34,797 nt of DNA from contig JAYMGJ010000262.1 of the NCBI GenBank assembly GCA_037178675.1, positions 1 to 34,797 on the forward strand. The letters are read 5' to 3'. The stretch comes from Scleroderma bovista (Eukaryota > Basidiomycota > Agaricomycetes > Boletales > Sclerodermataceae). Shown in pieces: positions 1 to 10,363 of the stretch. Numbering within the stretch: position 1 is the stretch's first letter; the number at the start of each line of letters is the position of its first letter. The notes below the pieces were generated by a model. That model saw only the letters and a list, made by a program, of their open reading frames with translations, was not told the DNA's origin and ran no database searches. The translations under genes and the position numbers were made by a program.

Positions 1-1
1 T

Positions 2-316
2 CTTGATGAGTTCAGTCAAGGTGCTCAGGAGCAAAAGTTGACGTCAGCCGCGCTCAAAACTGAATGGTATCAGATCAAGATGCAGTACCATATGTGGGAG
101 AAGGAGATTGCGCATCTTCAAACCCAAACTGTGAATGAACGTGCTGAGGCTGAAAAAATCCACCGTCGTACCATGGAGAGCAAGCAGATCGACTTGGAGA
201 TCCACAAGGCAGATATTGAGGCGCTTGATAAGGAGAGAGAGCTCCTCAACCTCAAGCTCCTCCTGGCGAGGGCCCAGCTCATGACATCCCAACCTGGCGA
301 GGGCCCTTCATCCTGA
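2..316 (+). CDS. Harbinger-associated coiled-coil protein, 3' end (partial)
   Basis: The reading frame is open from the first bases of the window, so the 5' part lies outside it; it ends at TGA at 314-316. The roughly 104 visible residues are almost wholly helical and charged (EKEIAHLQ, NERAEAEKIHRR, DIEALDKERELLNLKL), a coiled coil ending in a short SQPGEGPSS tail. It faces the PIF/Harbinger transposase tail-to-tail, with about 170 bp between the two stops. PIF/Harbinger elements are known to carry a second gene for a Myb/SANT-like DNA-binding protein that helps the transposase. I infer that this is the C-terminal coiled coil of such a partner, although the DNA-binding part is not visible. 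It could also be an unrelated neighbour. Confidence 0.5.
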   Translation, partial: LDEFSQGAQEQKLTSAALKTEWYQIKMQYHMWEKEIAHLQTQTVNERAEAEKIHRRTMESKQIDLEIHKADIEALDKERELLNLKLLLARAQLMTSQPGEGPSS

Positions 317-489
317 ATAAATGCTGGTTGTATCTTTTGATCTCCCGTCGAATGCACATTTCTCTTGATGCACTTGTTTCATCACAGCACACCATGACTT
401 GTTTGTTTGTTTTCATCCCGCTCCATGTTGTGATTTTACCATTTCTGTACTTCTAACAGATAGCCAAATGTTATCGCTGTGTTCGGTTG

Positions 490-2059
490 TTAGAATCGGA
501 TAGCACGCTGATCAAATAGTTTCTCCATCAAGTAGCTCCGAAACTGCTGACCCTCTGTTCCCCTAGGTTGTTCCAGGCCGACGGTGGGATCAGGATTGTC
601 ACCATACACTGCCACCTCTTCTCTTGCCCATCTTAGTGATCCTACCTGCTCACCTTGCGCCCGGCGATTCCCCTCAAACACAATAATCATGTTGTGCAAA
701 ACCAAACAACACTCAATCCAATACACTGCGACCCATAAGTCCTCCTCGCTTTGCATTCACAGGTGGAGTTCCCGAAGGGATTGAAACCGGCCCTTTAGTG
801 CTGCGAAGGCATGTTCAACACGAACATGGACCTATCCAGAATCTTGCATCCACCTAGTAATGATGCATTCACTTTGGTGCGTACCTTGGACACATATCTG
901 TTATATGTGTTCTGCTGCCTTGTTAGGTTTCCCCCCCCTTGGCTTCTTGAACGGCACTACACACCACTTCTCCGATGGGTATGCCGTATCTGCCCATATC
1001 CAGTGGGATCGTGGGATCACAGTGGGATCTTCCACCATTTGCGTCCCCTGGAAGGCATATGAATCGTGGACGCTTCTGGCTGCCCAAGTGCATAATCAAC
1101 TATCATCAAATTATGCGGCATGATTACAAGCTAACAAGTGTGAGTACTTCCATCATGTAGATGCTTATCGTGCATACCTGACAATTTAGAGAATAATTAG
1201 ACTTGCGGTTGAAGAACATTTCCCCAAACAGGCCAGGCTTCGCGAACAAAGGAATTGCAGTCCCATCTGCTGCAAATACACCATTCCTCCATGCAGAACA
1301 GGTGCGTGCCTCTGCATACGTTCGTGCTTGCCTCATCTGATTGGATTGTGCCGATGGAATATAGATGAACTTGTCATGCAACGAAAGGATGGCAACCATC
1401 ACTTGGTGCGTACAGTTGAAGACCGTTCCGATGCTGACACCTCCCCACAAAGCAATGTCATCCGGGGTGACACCATTTCCATAGTGGCCAATATGGTTGA
1501 GAAAAATTGCAAGTTGCTGGTCAACGGGTAACTGTTTGTTGTTTGACTGATTATGAAACACAGGATTGTCAGTGATGCGATCTAAAATGTCATTGAATAT
1601 TTGTGGGTCAACACGCAATTTTTGCTGGAACTTTTTTGGCCGTGATCTGGCATAGATGGGGAGGACGTGAAGCTGGGGTGCATGGGGCATTGGTTCAGAT
1701 GGCATCTCAAGTACTCACGTCGTTACAACTTCATCGTGCAGATTTTGAATCGCCTCAAGGAGTTTGTTTCTGAGTAAGTCGGCATCCCCGGTGCTCAACT
1801 GTGTATCAAAACTCATTTCAGATCCGAAGATGGGGGAAAGTGGGGAGGGTGGGGAGATGAGCATCGGGCTCAGAGATCCAGATAGATCAGTCCAGGAATC
1901 AGATTGTGAGTTGTCACTCTCCGTGTCTGTTAACAAAGCATTTTCATACATTACTTGCGCTACAGCTAGTGCAGCACCATCCAAGAGTTCAAGGTACTCC
2001 CTTCGAAGTGACGTCTGAGGCATGAGATGATGGTTGATGTTGAAGCGTGATATGTACAT
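490..2059 (-). pseudogene. PIF/Harbinger DDE nuclease transposase, degenerate
   Basis: The product resembles DDE_Tnp_4 (Harbinger) transposases, which cut and rejoin transposon ends. From ATG 2057-2059 the frame covers a variable N terminus and then the typical RPKKFQQKLRVDP and LSLHDKFI segments. The first catalytic Asp lies in FAADGTAIPLFAKPGLFGEMFF; the later parts SVHDSYAF, WIWADTAYP, RVEHAFAALKGRFQSL and WIECCLVLHNMI are all recognisable. I infer two introns, 1131-1177 and 832-884. The gene is broken in four places: TGA at 1715-1717, a one-base loss at 1080/1081, a one-base gain in the C8 tract at 931-938, and TGA at 757-759. Both stops fit CGA-to-TGA changes. The family call is firm and the gene is dead as read. 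Confidence 0.88.
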
Positions 2060-2262
2060 CTATCTGCAATATAATAGGCTACCTTACTTTGAAATATCTA
2101 CTGTAAACTCCACATTCGGATGAGAGTTTGGAGATTGAATTGTCGCTAAAGTCTATGTTTTCAAGCTAGGGTTTAGGCAGGGTTTAGGCACTCTGAGTTA
2201 ACTTTGAGTACCACTAATGATTAGTATCAGGTCCTCGAACACAGACAAGTTATGTAACACAT

Positions 2263-3500
2263 TGTCAAAACCGGTTCTCCTCAGCGATCTTACTAGGAGG
2301 TCCAGAGGTGCAGGGAACTAATGAGGAGGTAAGTCCAGACACTAGTAGGTGCTAGTTAGTGCGGAGAGTCAAGTCCGGGTCAAACGAACGAAGTCCGGGC
2401 ACTAGAGAAGCACAGGGAGTAAGTCCGGGTTTTTGCAGAGTAAGTCCGGACCGTGGGAAAGTGGTCCGGAGTTGAGCGCAGCTTGTCCAGAGCAAAGGAC
2501 ATCCCAGAGGTGGGATAAGTCCTGAGAGGTCTAGCGTCGAGTCTGGGACAGAGGTGGCTTTTGCCCTCGTGCAAGTAGGAGACTTGCTAGGATCAGACAT
2601 AGGACCAAGGGGACGAGATGGGACGGAAGCCGGAGTTGGCCGGAGTTCAGGAGAACAAGATGGGATTAGGAGAGCATGGTGGGTAGTACAGAGTGGGGAG
2701 TATCTTAGTCAAGATTTGATCTAAGGATCTACTAGGCCAGAGTACGGTAGTTTATATAGTAATGAGAACTAGGGTGAGTACATATGGTGACAAGTAAACA
2801 CCTTAGTCGGGACAAGGGATGGAGCAGAAGCAGACAGGAAAATAAACCAGGTACAAGAAAATAAAGCAGGGACAGGAAAATAAACCGGAGCGGAAGCAGA
2901 CACAGGGAACTAGAGTTACAGGGACGACGGAGGAAAAGCAGGGACAAGGGAACTAGGTCGGAAGAGGACAGGTAAGGGTCAGAGGTGGACTTAACTAATG
3001 TTAAGTCCGGAGCGATGTCCAGGACCGGAGGAAGTGGAACCAGAGGAAGTGGAACCGGAGGAAGCGGGACCAGAGGAAGTGCACGACCGGAGGAAGTGCA
3101 AGAGCGGAGGGAGGGCAGAGTAGCCAGAGGAAGGTCCGGAGTTGGACATGGAAATGTCCAAGGCCATTGGTGGACCTATCAGGGGAAGCGGAGCAGAACA
3201 GGAGCAGAACAGAGCCGGAGTTGGATGTACCAGCCGGAGTTGGGCTACGTCGCAGACAAAGCTAAGGGAGTGGCCGGACTGAAACTGGAGTAGCGACTAG
3301 TGGTAGGTACAGGTCCGACATGGAGGAGTTAGACCGTGGATCTGTCTGTAGGAAGACAGGGGTTAGTCCTGAGGCGGAGATGGACGTAGTGACCGGAGTT
3401 GAGCTGGAGTGCAGCTATAGGGCTGGAGATGGCCGGACTAGATCCGGAGTTGCATCTATGCCTAAGGAGAGGTCAGGCGGGCCATGGTTAGACCAGAGTT
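2263..3500 (-). repeat. Long terminal repeat, copy A (reverse, 5' end cut)
   Basis: The segment matches the reverse complement of LTR B (25771-27060) along its length, with point differences. It begins on the plus strand with TGTCAAAACCGG, the complement of the LTR 3' terminus. It should end with the complement of the LTR start, but stops about 26 bp short where Plavaka-1 begins. It carries the LTR TATA-like stretch (about 2750-2760, reverse) and a GGAAGTGGAACC-type short array at 3021-3110. No gag or pol lies beside it, so it is a solo or broken LTR. Open frames inside it arise from the repeats and are not called as genes. Confidence 0.85.
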
Positions 3501-3546
3501 CATCAGCAAATTCACACATTACTTTTTCACCACTTTTGGCACTTTT
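3501..3546 (+). repeat. Plavaka-1 left terminal inverted repeat
   Basis: 46 bp that pair with 10317-10362 in inverted orientation; the only difference is a C/T at position 28. The repeat is rich in TTTT-CACC/GGCAC motifs, probably transposase contact sites (inference). Confidence 0.9.
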
Positions 3547-3662
3547 ACCACTTTTCATGCTTCGTTTGCTTTGCTGAGCACGGAAAGTCGTCATCCATTC
3601 TGTAAAGTAAAAAAAGACAAGAAAGCTTGCATTACACCATTATTACAATACCATCTACTAAG

Positions 3663-6600
3663 TTAAAATGCGACTTCAAAGGCATGGTGATCTGCAAATT
3701 TATTAACATAAAAACCACGATAAATGTCGTAACAATGGTATGGCTTGATCTCCGGTGGCACTAATTCTCGACCGAAAATTGGGATAAGGTGTGCGGCACG
3801 GAATATGGCATCCACGTGAATGACAGCAAAGTTAGGCTGTTGGCCCCAAATAAAACTGGGGCGCACCATCCACATGCCCGTAGTCTTGTCTGGCATGTCT
3901 CCAATACGATCAAACCACCGTACAACAGCGCATGGATACTGCTTTCCTTGAGTTTTGAACGCAAAAAAGCAGAGGACACGAGCAACATCCATGCCACGCA
4001 TGCCTTCGAGTTCTGGGTCAGTGATAACGAACACACAATCATACCGGGGTCCATCTTGTCTCCATGCTGGCGTGGCCCGAATATATTCACGACGCATGCC
4101 ACCGACACCACTAAGGTCACTTGGAGCATAAAACGTCGATGATGCCGAATTATAAATTGAGATGTTGCCATGATACCCAGGGCATTCCAGGTGGGAGATG
4201 GTAGTGGGGTCGTGCGCGTCAGGATATAATTGACCACACAAAAATTGTTGAACGAGCTCCGGGAGATTAGGGATGTTGAGCTCGTCTGCGAGTGCAACCA
4301 CTGTTCTTGCCCTGTTGCGTTCTATACAGCACATGTCAAATAAATAAACGCAAATCAAATCTAAGAGAGAACTTACGATGTGTCTGTGCAAGACGTACAT
4401 GTGCTTCGACCTTTTGTCCGTCAACATCTTCACAGTCGTCTTGGACGTCATCAATACTCGCAGATAGTTGCTGATGTGGATCATCTTCATTGGCTTGGTG
4501 GTTGCCTTCAGCAGGCCGTTCTTGGGCTGTATTGCATGAAGCTATGTTAACGCAGGTACGTATCAATTCAAGGGTTAGAAACTTACTGAGAGTCTCGACA
4601 ACCATTGACAGGCAGGTGCCTTCAAGCATGCCCCGACTTTTGAAATCAATGCGAGATGCAGCCAACTTGTCCAGTCGTTGGTTGATAATGAGCATCTGGC
4701 CCAAAGCACGGTATTTGCTTGTGCGCCGATATGGCTTCTTGACAGCTTTCACGTGTTTTGACTCCGTTATCGATGAGCAAAGCCCGTTTGGTGCGCCGAA
4801 CAACTGGATGAGTTGTTTGTAGTGTTTCATAGAGTGCTGACGTGGCAGTGAGAACGTAGTGACCACGCCTGTAGTCTTGAAAAACTCGCGATGCCGGTGA
4901 AAACGCGTGAGCACTTCATCGAGATAATCCAAGTCCTTCGCCGTGAGCACATTCCGCCGTACTGTATAGCAAAACTCGAGGAATGCACGGAATGTACTAA
5001 TGACTTCTTGAGGAAGATGGCCTTCAATTGCTGGCAAGTATACCTAAAAATGCTAGAGCGAGAATCCCCTGTAGCAAAGGAAGCTCGCACCTTCATCAAT
5101 GCCTTTGAGTCATCCCCTGTCCACTGCTTGAAATGTCGGCCCTGTGGGAAACGTCGCAGGCCTGGGAAGGGCGGCACGATTGCAATCCTGGAAGTCCTCA
5201 CATCAGTCCCGAGGATTTATGGAGCTCTGTAGTACGTACCGTCGATCAATGTCATCCAGTATTTCGGAGGCGGGTGCATCTCCGTGTTCCTGGCGCAGAT
5301 ACTTCTCTACCCATTCGACCAGATGGTCCTTGAATGTACCTTTGATGATTTGATGGAGAAGGTCAGGTGCAATCAATTCATAGATATCGGCACGGGGGAA
5401 ATCATTTGTGAACGGCACAAGCTCCCCAACAATACCATACTCATGCCAGAGTCTGTCAAGAGGAAAGTTCTCTATTAGTGCTTCAGCGTGATCACAACAA
5501 CGATGAAGGGCATTGTCATCATCTAGGTTGTTGCGGAACGCAAGGCATCTGGTTCACATTATTTGACTCAGTCACAACCTCGCCATAAATTGAGTACTTA
5601 CCGTGGGCACCAATTGCGCACTATACACGCCAGAAGTGCTTGTTCTTCATAATCCGCGATGTATGGACCAAATCCATAGATGACACGCCGGTAGTGGCCA
5701 TCCCCAAACGCCGTGACTTCGGGCTTGAGCATAGCTGGCTTGAACGTCTTGAGTATCCGACCAAGGGAGGTGTGAAAAAGTTGTCGCCGGAAATTCCGAA
5801 AGTTCGCCTTCTTCGCATGTTCTCTTGTGGCTATACCAAGCATTGAGAGTTGAACAAGAGTAATAGATAGCACGTACTCTTTGGCATTGCAAGGAATCCG
5901 ATCAGAACAACACCATTGCGATGTGCACGGCGAACACTATTGCGAATGTTTCCAATGGACAGGTATAATGGGTAGTAATCGTTCTGCCCGGTGGCTACCG
6001 ACACTGTCGTTTTGTCTGATCCCAGAATAATTGGGACAAATGTAGATCCGAGGCAATCCGGGTCTTGAGCAATCATATCCTACCAACTGATTAAGGCAGC
6101 TGCAGTAGTAAGATGTAGCTATACTCACCGCTTGACGCCAAGCCCAATCACCCGACATGAAATCCTGCCAATGACGTGTCGAGGTTTTTGTATCATATTC
6201 ACGAAACGGTCGATAGTCCATGTCATCCGCAAAGTCGGGATTTGCCAACATATTGCGCACGACTTCACGAGGATCTCGAAACCAAACATCATAGTGGTCA
6301 TTCATCCACGGTGCAGGATCCACTCCTTGGTCTCCAGTATACTTAACCACAAACGACTGCCATTTAACGTCACCGAGTTCCGTGTTGTCGATTGTCTGGT
6401 ACATCTGTTTGTGGTCAGAAAATAAAGCGGGTCTGCCGACTTCTATTAAAGAAGCAGCCCACAAATCCAGAAGGGTGTTGATATGAGAAGCTGACATCTG
6501 ATTGTGCGTATAAAGGAAATCAGCAAGTTCAAATTCAAGTCGGCTACCATAAGGGGACCAGTCATCTTTGGACTTCGCCTGGCGTGGCTCTGGTTGAGTT

Positions 6601-7083
6601 CCATTTGGCAAAAAATTGCCGTTGGAGTTGCATGGCTGTGCTAAACATAGTGAAAACAGTTAGACGTTAGTAGGTGAAAGAAATGTCAGTATGCTGCTCA
6701 CCTGTTAAGCTGGGGTGATAGTTGCGGAATAACGTATCGTCCTGTCCGACAAACATTGTTGAGGAACCAGCGTCTAAATGCTCTGAACTGGCGTCTGAAC
6801 GCTCCGAAGAGTCGTTCATTGGGACATCCATTTCCTCCCTGGTAGGGACTTCGGCCCAAGGGTCTCCAATGCCAGGGACTTGAGAAAACGGGTCCTGATT
6901 AACAGGTTGTTCATCATCAGGGATACACGGCACGGGTGGAGGAGAAAAGCGTGGATGTTTGGCGTGGGTATGCTGAGTGAGGCCTGACCGGTTGCGAAAA
7001 CAACGTTTGCATTGTTTACAAGTATAGCGTTTGAATTTAAGAGCTGGCACTGTTGAGGGTGGCGACGAATCCCTTGTCTGCAT
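3663..7083 (-). CDS. Plavaka-type transposase, apparently intact (1003 aa)
   Basis: Nine exons join in frame with GT..AG introns: 7083-6702, 6640-6129, 6079-5878, 5830-5602, 5548-5240, 5187-5091, 5043-4587, 4541-4377 and 4321-3663 (3012 nt). The N terminus has one C2H2 finger (C-x2-C-x12-H-x4-H, CKQCKRCF..HTHAKH). An acidic linker and the family body follow: DFMSGDWAWRQA, GSTFVPIILGSDKTTVSVAT, RRQLFHTSLGRIL, YIADYEEQALLACIV, DFPRADIYELIAPDLLHQ, GAPNGLCSSITESKHVKAVK and FYVNKFADHHAFE near the C terminus. This pattern is known from Plavaka elements (CACTA-like, KDZ-related) of Agaricomycetes. I chose ATG 7083 because it immediately precedes the finger exon; an upstream ATG gives an unlikely extension. 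No internal stop was found. Confidence 0.88.
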
Positions 7084-7330
7084 CGTGGACAACAAGTAGA
7101 CTTTGAGTGATATTGCCTTCGAGCAGGAAATGAGCGGAGGCAAACAAAACAAATTTTGTACAGTGGGGGCAGCAGAAGCAAAGTTCAAATTATTTGGTTT
7201 AGCGCAGGGTCGGTTGTGACAAGATTCAAATACCAACCTTTTTTTTTCAACGTCCCATCCTCCAGTCCCTTCCATTCCTTCATCCTTCCATTCCATTCCT
7301 GTTCACCTGAACACACACACGCTCGTTACC
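7084..7330. promoter_or_regulatory. Bidirectional promoter of Plavaka-1
   Basis: The 247 bp between the two divergent start codons must hold both promoters and 5' UTRs. The plus side is pyrimidine-rich (TTCCATTCCTTCATCC repeats, 7255-7300), as is common upstream of fungal starts. I see no clear TATA box. The same head-to-head arrangement occurs in Plavaka-2. Confidence 0.6.
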
Positions 7331-9713
7331 ATGTCCCAACGGCCACGACGGAGCAAGGCTAATTTGCATCCTGGTCATATTCTCCGTGACTTTGAAACTC
7401 ATAGACGTACCTCTGAACAGAAAAAAGCTGATGACGAAGCTTGTCAACAGGCTAAGGACAACCAGGCTGCAGAGCTTCAAAAAGCCTACGACCGCATTGG
7501 TGCAATGGAAAATGCAATGGCCGAAAGGCAAGCGAGAGAATCCACAGAGGCGCCCATCAAACCTCTGAAGCCACGCCCGAGGCCCGTGAAGAAGTCGTTA
7601 GGCACTGTATCAGGTCAAGCACAGGGTTAGTATTCATTCCATATTGAAGACTTAAACATATGCTCACAGGAACATCGCACAGACGATGTCAACACAGAGG
7701 TTGCTGCCATACAAGGTAGGATCAGATCAGTGGAAAGCCCAGGTCAATACTTACCACTCGAAATCCTTCGGATACAACTTAGATGTGCCAGAGAGTGGAA
7801 TGAAGACGAAGGGAGCGAAGGTGAACCCGAAGTTGCGAGATGCGATTGAGCAAGCCCGCAACCAGGTTGCCAACGATGCGGCCGCATTGGCAACACGTGG
7901 TGAGAAGAAAACTGTCAGCACGTGAGTTCCTTTTACCACCACCATGCTGCTACTCACTGAATCTACTTTGCATTTCCTGAACTTGAAACCACTTTTCAGC
8001 AAGGACGGGAAGAGCACCATCGAAGGGCGCATCAAGAACTGGAACAATGTCGTAGTGTCAGCCACAGTGCCACAGGCGCGCCCGCTTAGCTTTCCCCGCC
8101 GTCGGACTCCATTGCCATCACATGTCTTTCCCATAGAGCCCCCTACTCCAAGTGACGAGGCAAATTATGAAGAACGCTTTAGGATGTTGCCTAGTCCGAA
8201 GGCTATGGTGAGTCTTATCAAAGTTTTTCTATCCATCTCGCTTTGTTACTTACATTGAGGACTAGGACGACACAGTAGTCATTGTCGAGAACGAAGACAG
8301 CGATATGGAGTTCTTCGGGATCCCTCAGGAGGGTATGTACGGGTCACCGAAAAAGAACAGCTCCACATCTGGGGGGAGCGCATTGAAGAGAAAACGAGAC
8401 GATCAGAAAGAAGATCAAAGCTACTCGGATGTCGACAAGTATGAAGAGGAGGCGGAGGAGGGAGGGCCAAACAAAGGACGCCGTGTGACAGGCAAAGTAC
8501 ATACTCTTATCGTATTTGCCGAATCGTGCTGACTCAAGTGTCTAGACCACTGTCACCGCAATCGATATCGATGAGGACCCCCTTCCAATGAAGAAAGTCA
8601 AACCCGAGAAAGTGGTACACCATCGGAGCCAGGCGTCGATATCTTCTGTCGCGCCATCAGTTGCATCTGTGGCCGTGTCCACTGGTAACAACTTGGAGGC
8701 GAAGTCATCCCGTGGTAGCTCTCGCTTTACTAACAATGACCTTCCTGCGATGTTCTTGAAAGACAGGAAATGGTCGAAGAACGTGCTCCCGACTCTCCTC
8801 CTTTGGCTTGGAGACCAGCCCAACATTTGGTCTGTTCCTGAGGGGGACCTTATGCACGCATTACGAGAAATCATCAAGGTTATTTTTCCGAAATTCGCTG
8901 GTCTGCAGGACATTCGTCCAAACATGCCAATTTTTAGTTTGGTAAGCTATATCACTCTCGCTCTTGATATCACTATGCTCACAACACTATAGGCTAATAA
9001 CCGTCTCTCTACGTGGCGTCATTCTGTGGGCTCGACCGCAATCGCAATGTTGGATTGTTTCTTTGCTGATGATCCGTCTGCAATCATCAAAGAGACCTGC
9101 AATGTCCTCCTCACGAATCGCGCTTTCGCTTATGAAGGAATGAAGAGCGAAGAGCGAGAGAATGCCTTTCGATCAACTTTCGTTCTTCAGTTGCTCGCCA
9201 ATGCCCACCTTCGTGTATGCTTTGGAAGTGTTGATGTTCCAGCACTTCAACTTTCAGTGGAGACAAACAGGGCGAGGGGTGCGATTGCGTTGTGTGTTGC
9301 TGCGGTAAGATACTTTGACTACATTGATCTTGGACACTGATTTATGGCTCTAGTTGGAGCGTGCCTTCAAGCTTGCCAAAGCAGGCGTTACCTCGAATGT
9401 AACTGACAAAGGCAAAGGGTCTTCGAGTCAAAAATCGAGCAGCAAGCCTAGTGGCACTGAGAATGCGTTCTCCGAGCAACACTGGGGTGGCGCAACTTGT
9501 GGTTATTTCGAGTCGGTTGCAAATCGTGATGATCTCACCCTTCTGAGCATCGTCAAATCAGCAAGTGCTTTACTTCAGGAAGATAAAGATGGTGATTCCA
9601 GCTTGGATGACGCACCGGAACATCAAGGAAGTACCACGGAGGAGATTGATACACGCAGATTGATGTGTAAGTAAACAACAATTGTGATTTTCCATGCTGA
9701 TATATCTGCAGAG
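7331..9713 (+). CDS. Plavaka partner protein, copy 1 (unknown function)
   Basis: Multi-exon gene starting at ATG 7331 and divergent from the transposase; about 630 residues after my splicing. N terminus: RPRRSKANLHPGHIL, then a charged coiled coil (SEQKKADDEACQQ, MENAMAERQAR) and PRPRPVKK. Middle: a low-complexity acidic and basic region (ALKRKRDDQKE). C-terminal half: an ordered region with FLKDRKWSKNVLPTLLLWLG, IIKVIFPKF, LSTWRHSVGSTAIAML, AFRSTFVLQLLANAH and LERAFKLAKAG, ending HWGGATCGYFESV. Plavaka-2 carries a clear homologue at the same place. The last intron (T|gtaagt..gcag|AG) would split the stop codon; unspliced, a stop occurs at 9674. I know no named domain. Basic N terminus plus context suggest a DNA-binding or transposition accessory role (inference). 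Confidence 0.75.
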
Positions 9714-10316
9714 GTCGAGTCTATTACTAGCTGGTCGCTGTGGGCATCTTGTTTCTCCCAGTGTCATCACCCATTCCCTCGCTATTTTTTTTTTTTCACC
9801 GCATCATCCAAGAAGATATTGCCGCCTCGACGCACGCTTTATTAGCCCCAAGTCCTCCACCCCGTTCCGCCATTGCTTCAAACCTCCGAACAATCATTGC
9901 TACCTTGCTTGGCTCAGTTTTCCTCGTCTTCGAAAGCATTATGATCTCAACCCCCCCCCCCCCTTCTATGCTGCTTGTTTAGGTGAACCGTCTTTTTCTA
10001 CTCTGCGCGCCTTTTCTCACTCCGAGCCGTTCAACAGGGTGTTGCCCATACACCTAGATACCACTTTTATCCAGCCGTTCCTTCAAGATCCGAAGTGCTT
10101 TTCATTGCCTTTTTTTTCACCTACACTCAATTGACCTTTTTGTATTTGGTCGCACTGCATGTCCCTAGTTACTTTTAAAAGCATTTTTGATGGTTTTCAA
10201 AAGTGAGAAAAGTGCGAGGAAAAGTAAGAAAAGCACTGGATCGTGCTTTCTAAAGCAATGAGATCTACTGAATAAAGTCCTGGCATGACTTTGAAAAGTA
10301 ACTACTTAAAAGTTAA
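9714..10316. other. Plavaka-1 right arm, gene-free, with subterminal motifs
   Basis: No gene seen. The stretch has long homopolymers (T run near 9786, C run near 9951) and, at 10195-10320, repeated AAAAGTG/AAAAGTA motifs in both orientations close to the terminal repeat. Clustered subterminal motifs of this kind are typical transposase binding sites in CACTA-like elements (inference). Confidence 0.5.
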
Positions 10317-10362
10317 AAAAGTGCCAAAAGTGGTAAAAAAGTAATGTGTGAATTTGCTGATG
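10317..10362 (-). repeat. Plavaka-1 right terminal inverted repeat
   Basis: Inverted match of 3501-3546, ending ...AATTTGCTGATG at 10362. Confidence 0.9.
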
Positions 10363-10363
10363 T

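Larger units (their letters stand above)
1..2262. mobile_element. PIF/Harbinger DNA transposon, left side outside window
   Basis: The convergent partner gene and transposase together define the element. Its left end lies outside the window. The right end falls somewhere in 2060-2262, a gene-free stretch that precedes LTR A; without the left end I could not match an inverted repeat. This stretch contains a short direct repeat (GGGTTTAGGC twice near 2169-2190). Confidence 0.55.
3501..10362. mobile_element. Plavaka-1: complete two-gene DNA transposon
   Basis: The ends are inverted copies of each other: 46 bp with one mismatch, beginning CATCAGCAAATTCACACATT. Between them lie a Plavaka-family transposase (-) and a divergent partner gene (+). 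Both read open after splicing, so this copy may be young or still functional. The flanks do not show a clear target duplication: the left flank is LTR A and the right flank is the middle of a duplicated isochorismatase-family gene. That suggests recombination or later loss at one side. Confidence 0.85.

Noticed and set aside
2165..2195. Telomere-like TAGGGTTTAGG repeats
   Set aside because: Only two imperfect copies; no array, no subtelomere context.
2985..3580. Long open frames in LTR A, and their counterparts in LTR B and C (33186-33743, 33587-34066)
   Set aside because: They follow the short tandem repeats in any frame, differ between LTR copies and show no domain; by-products of LTR composition.
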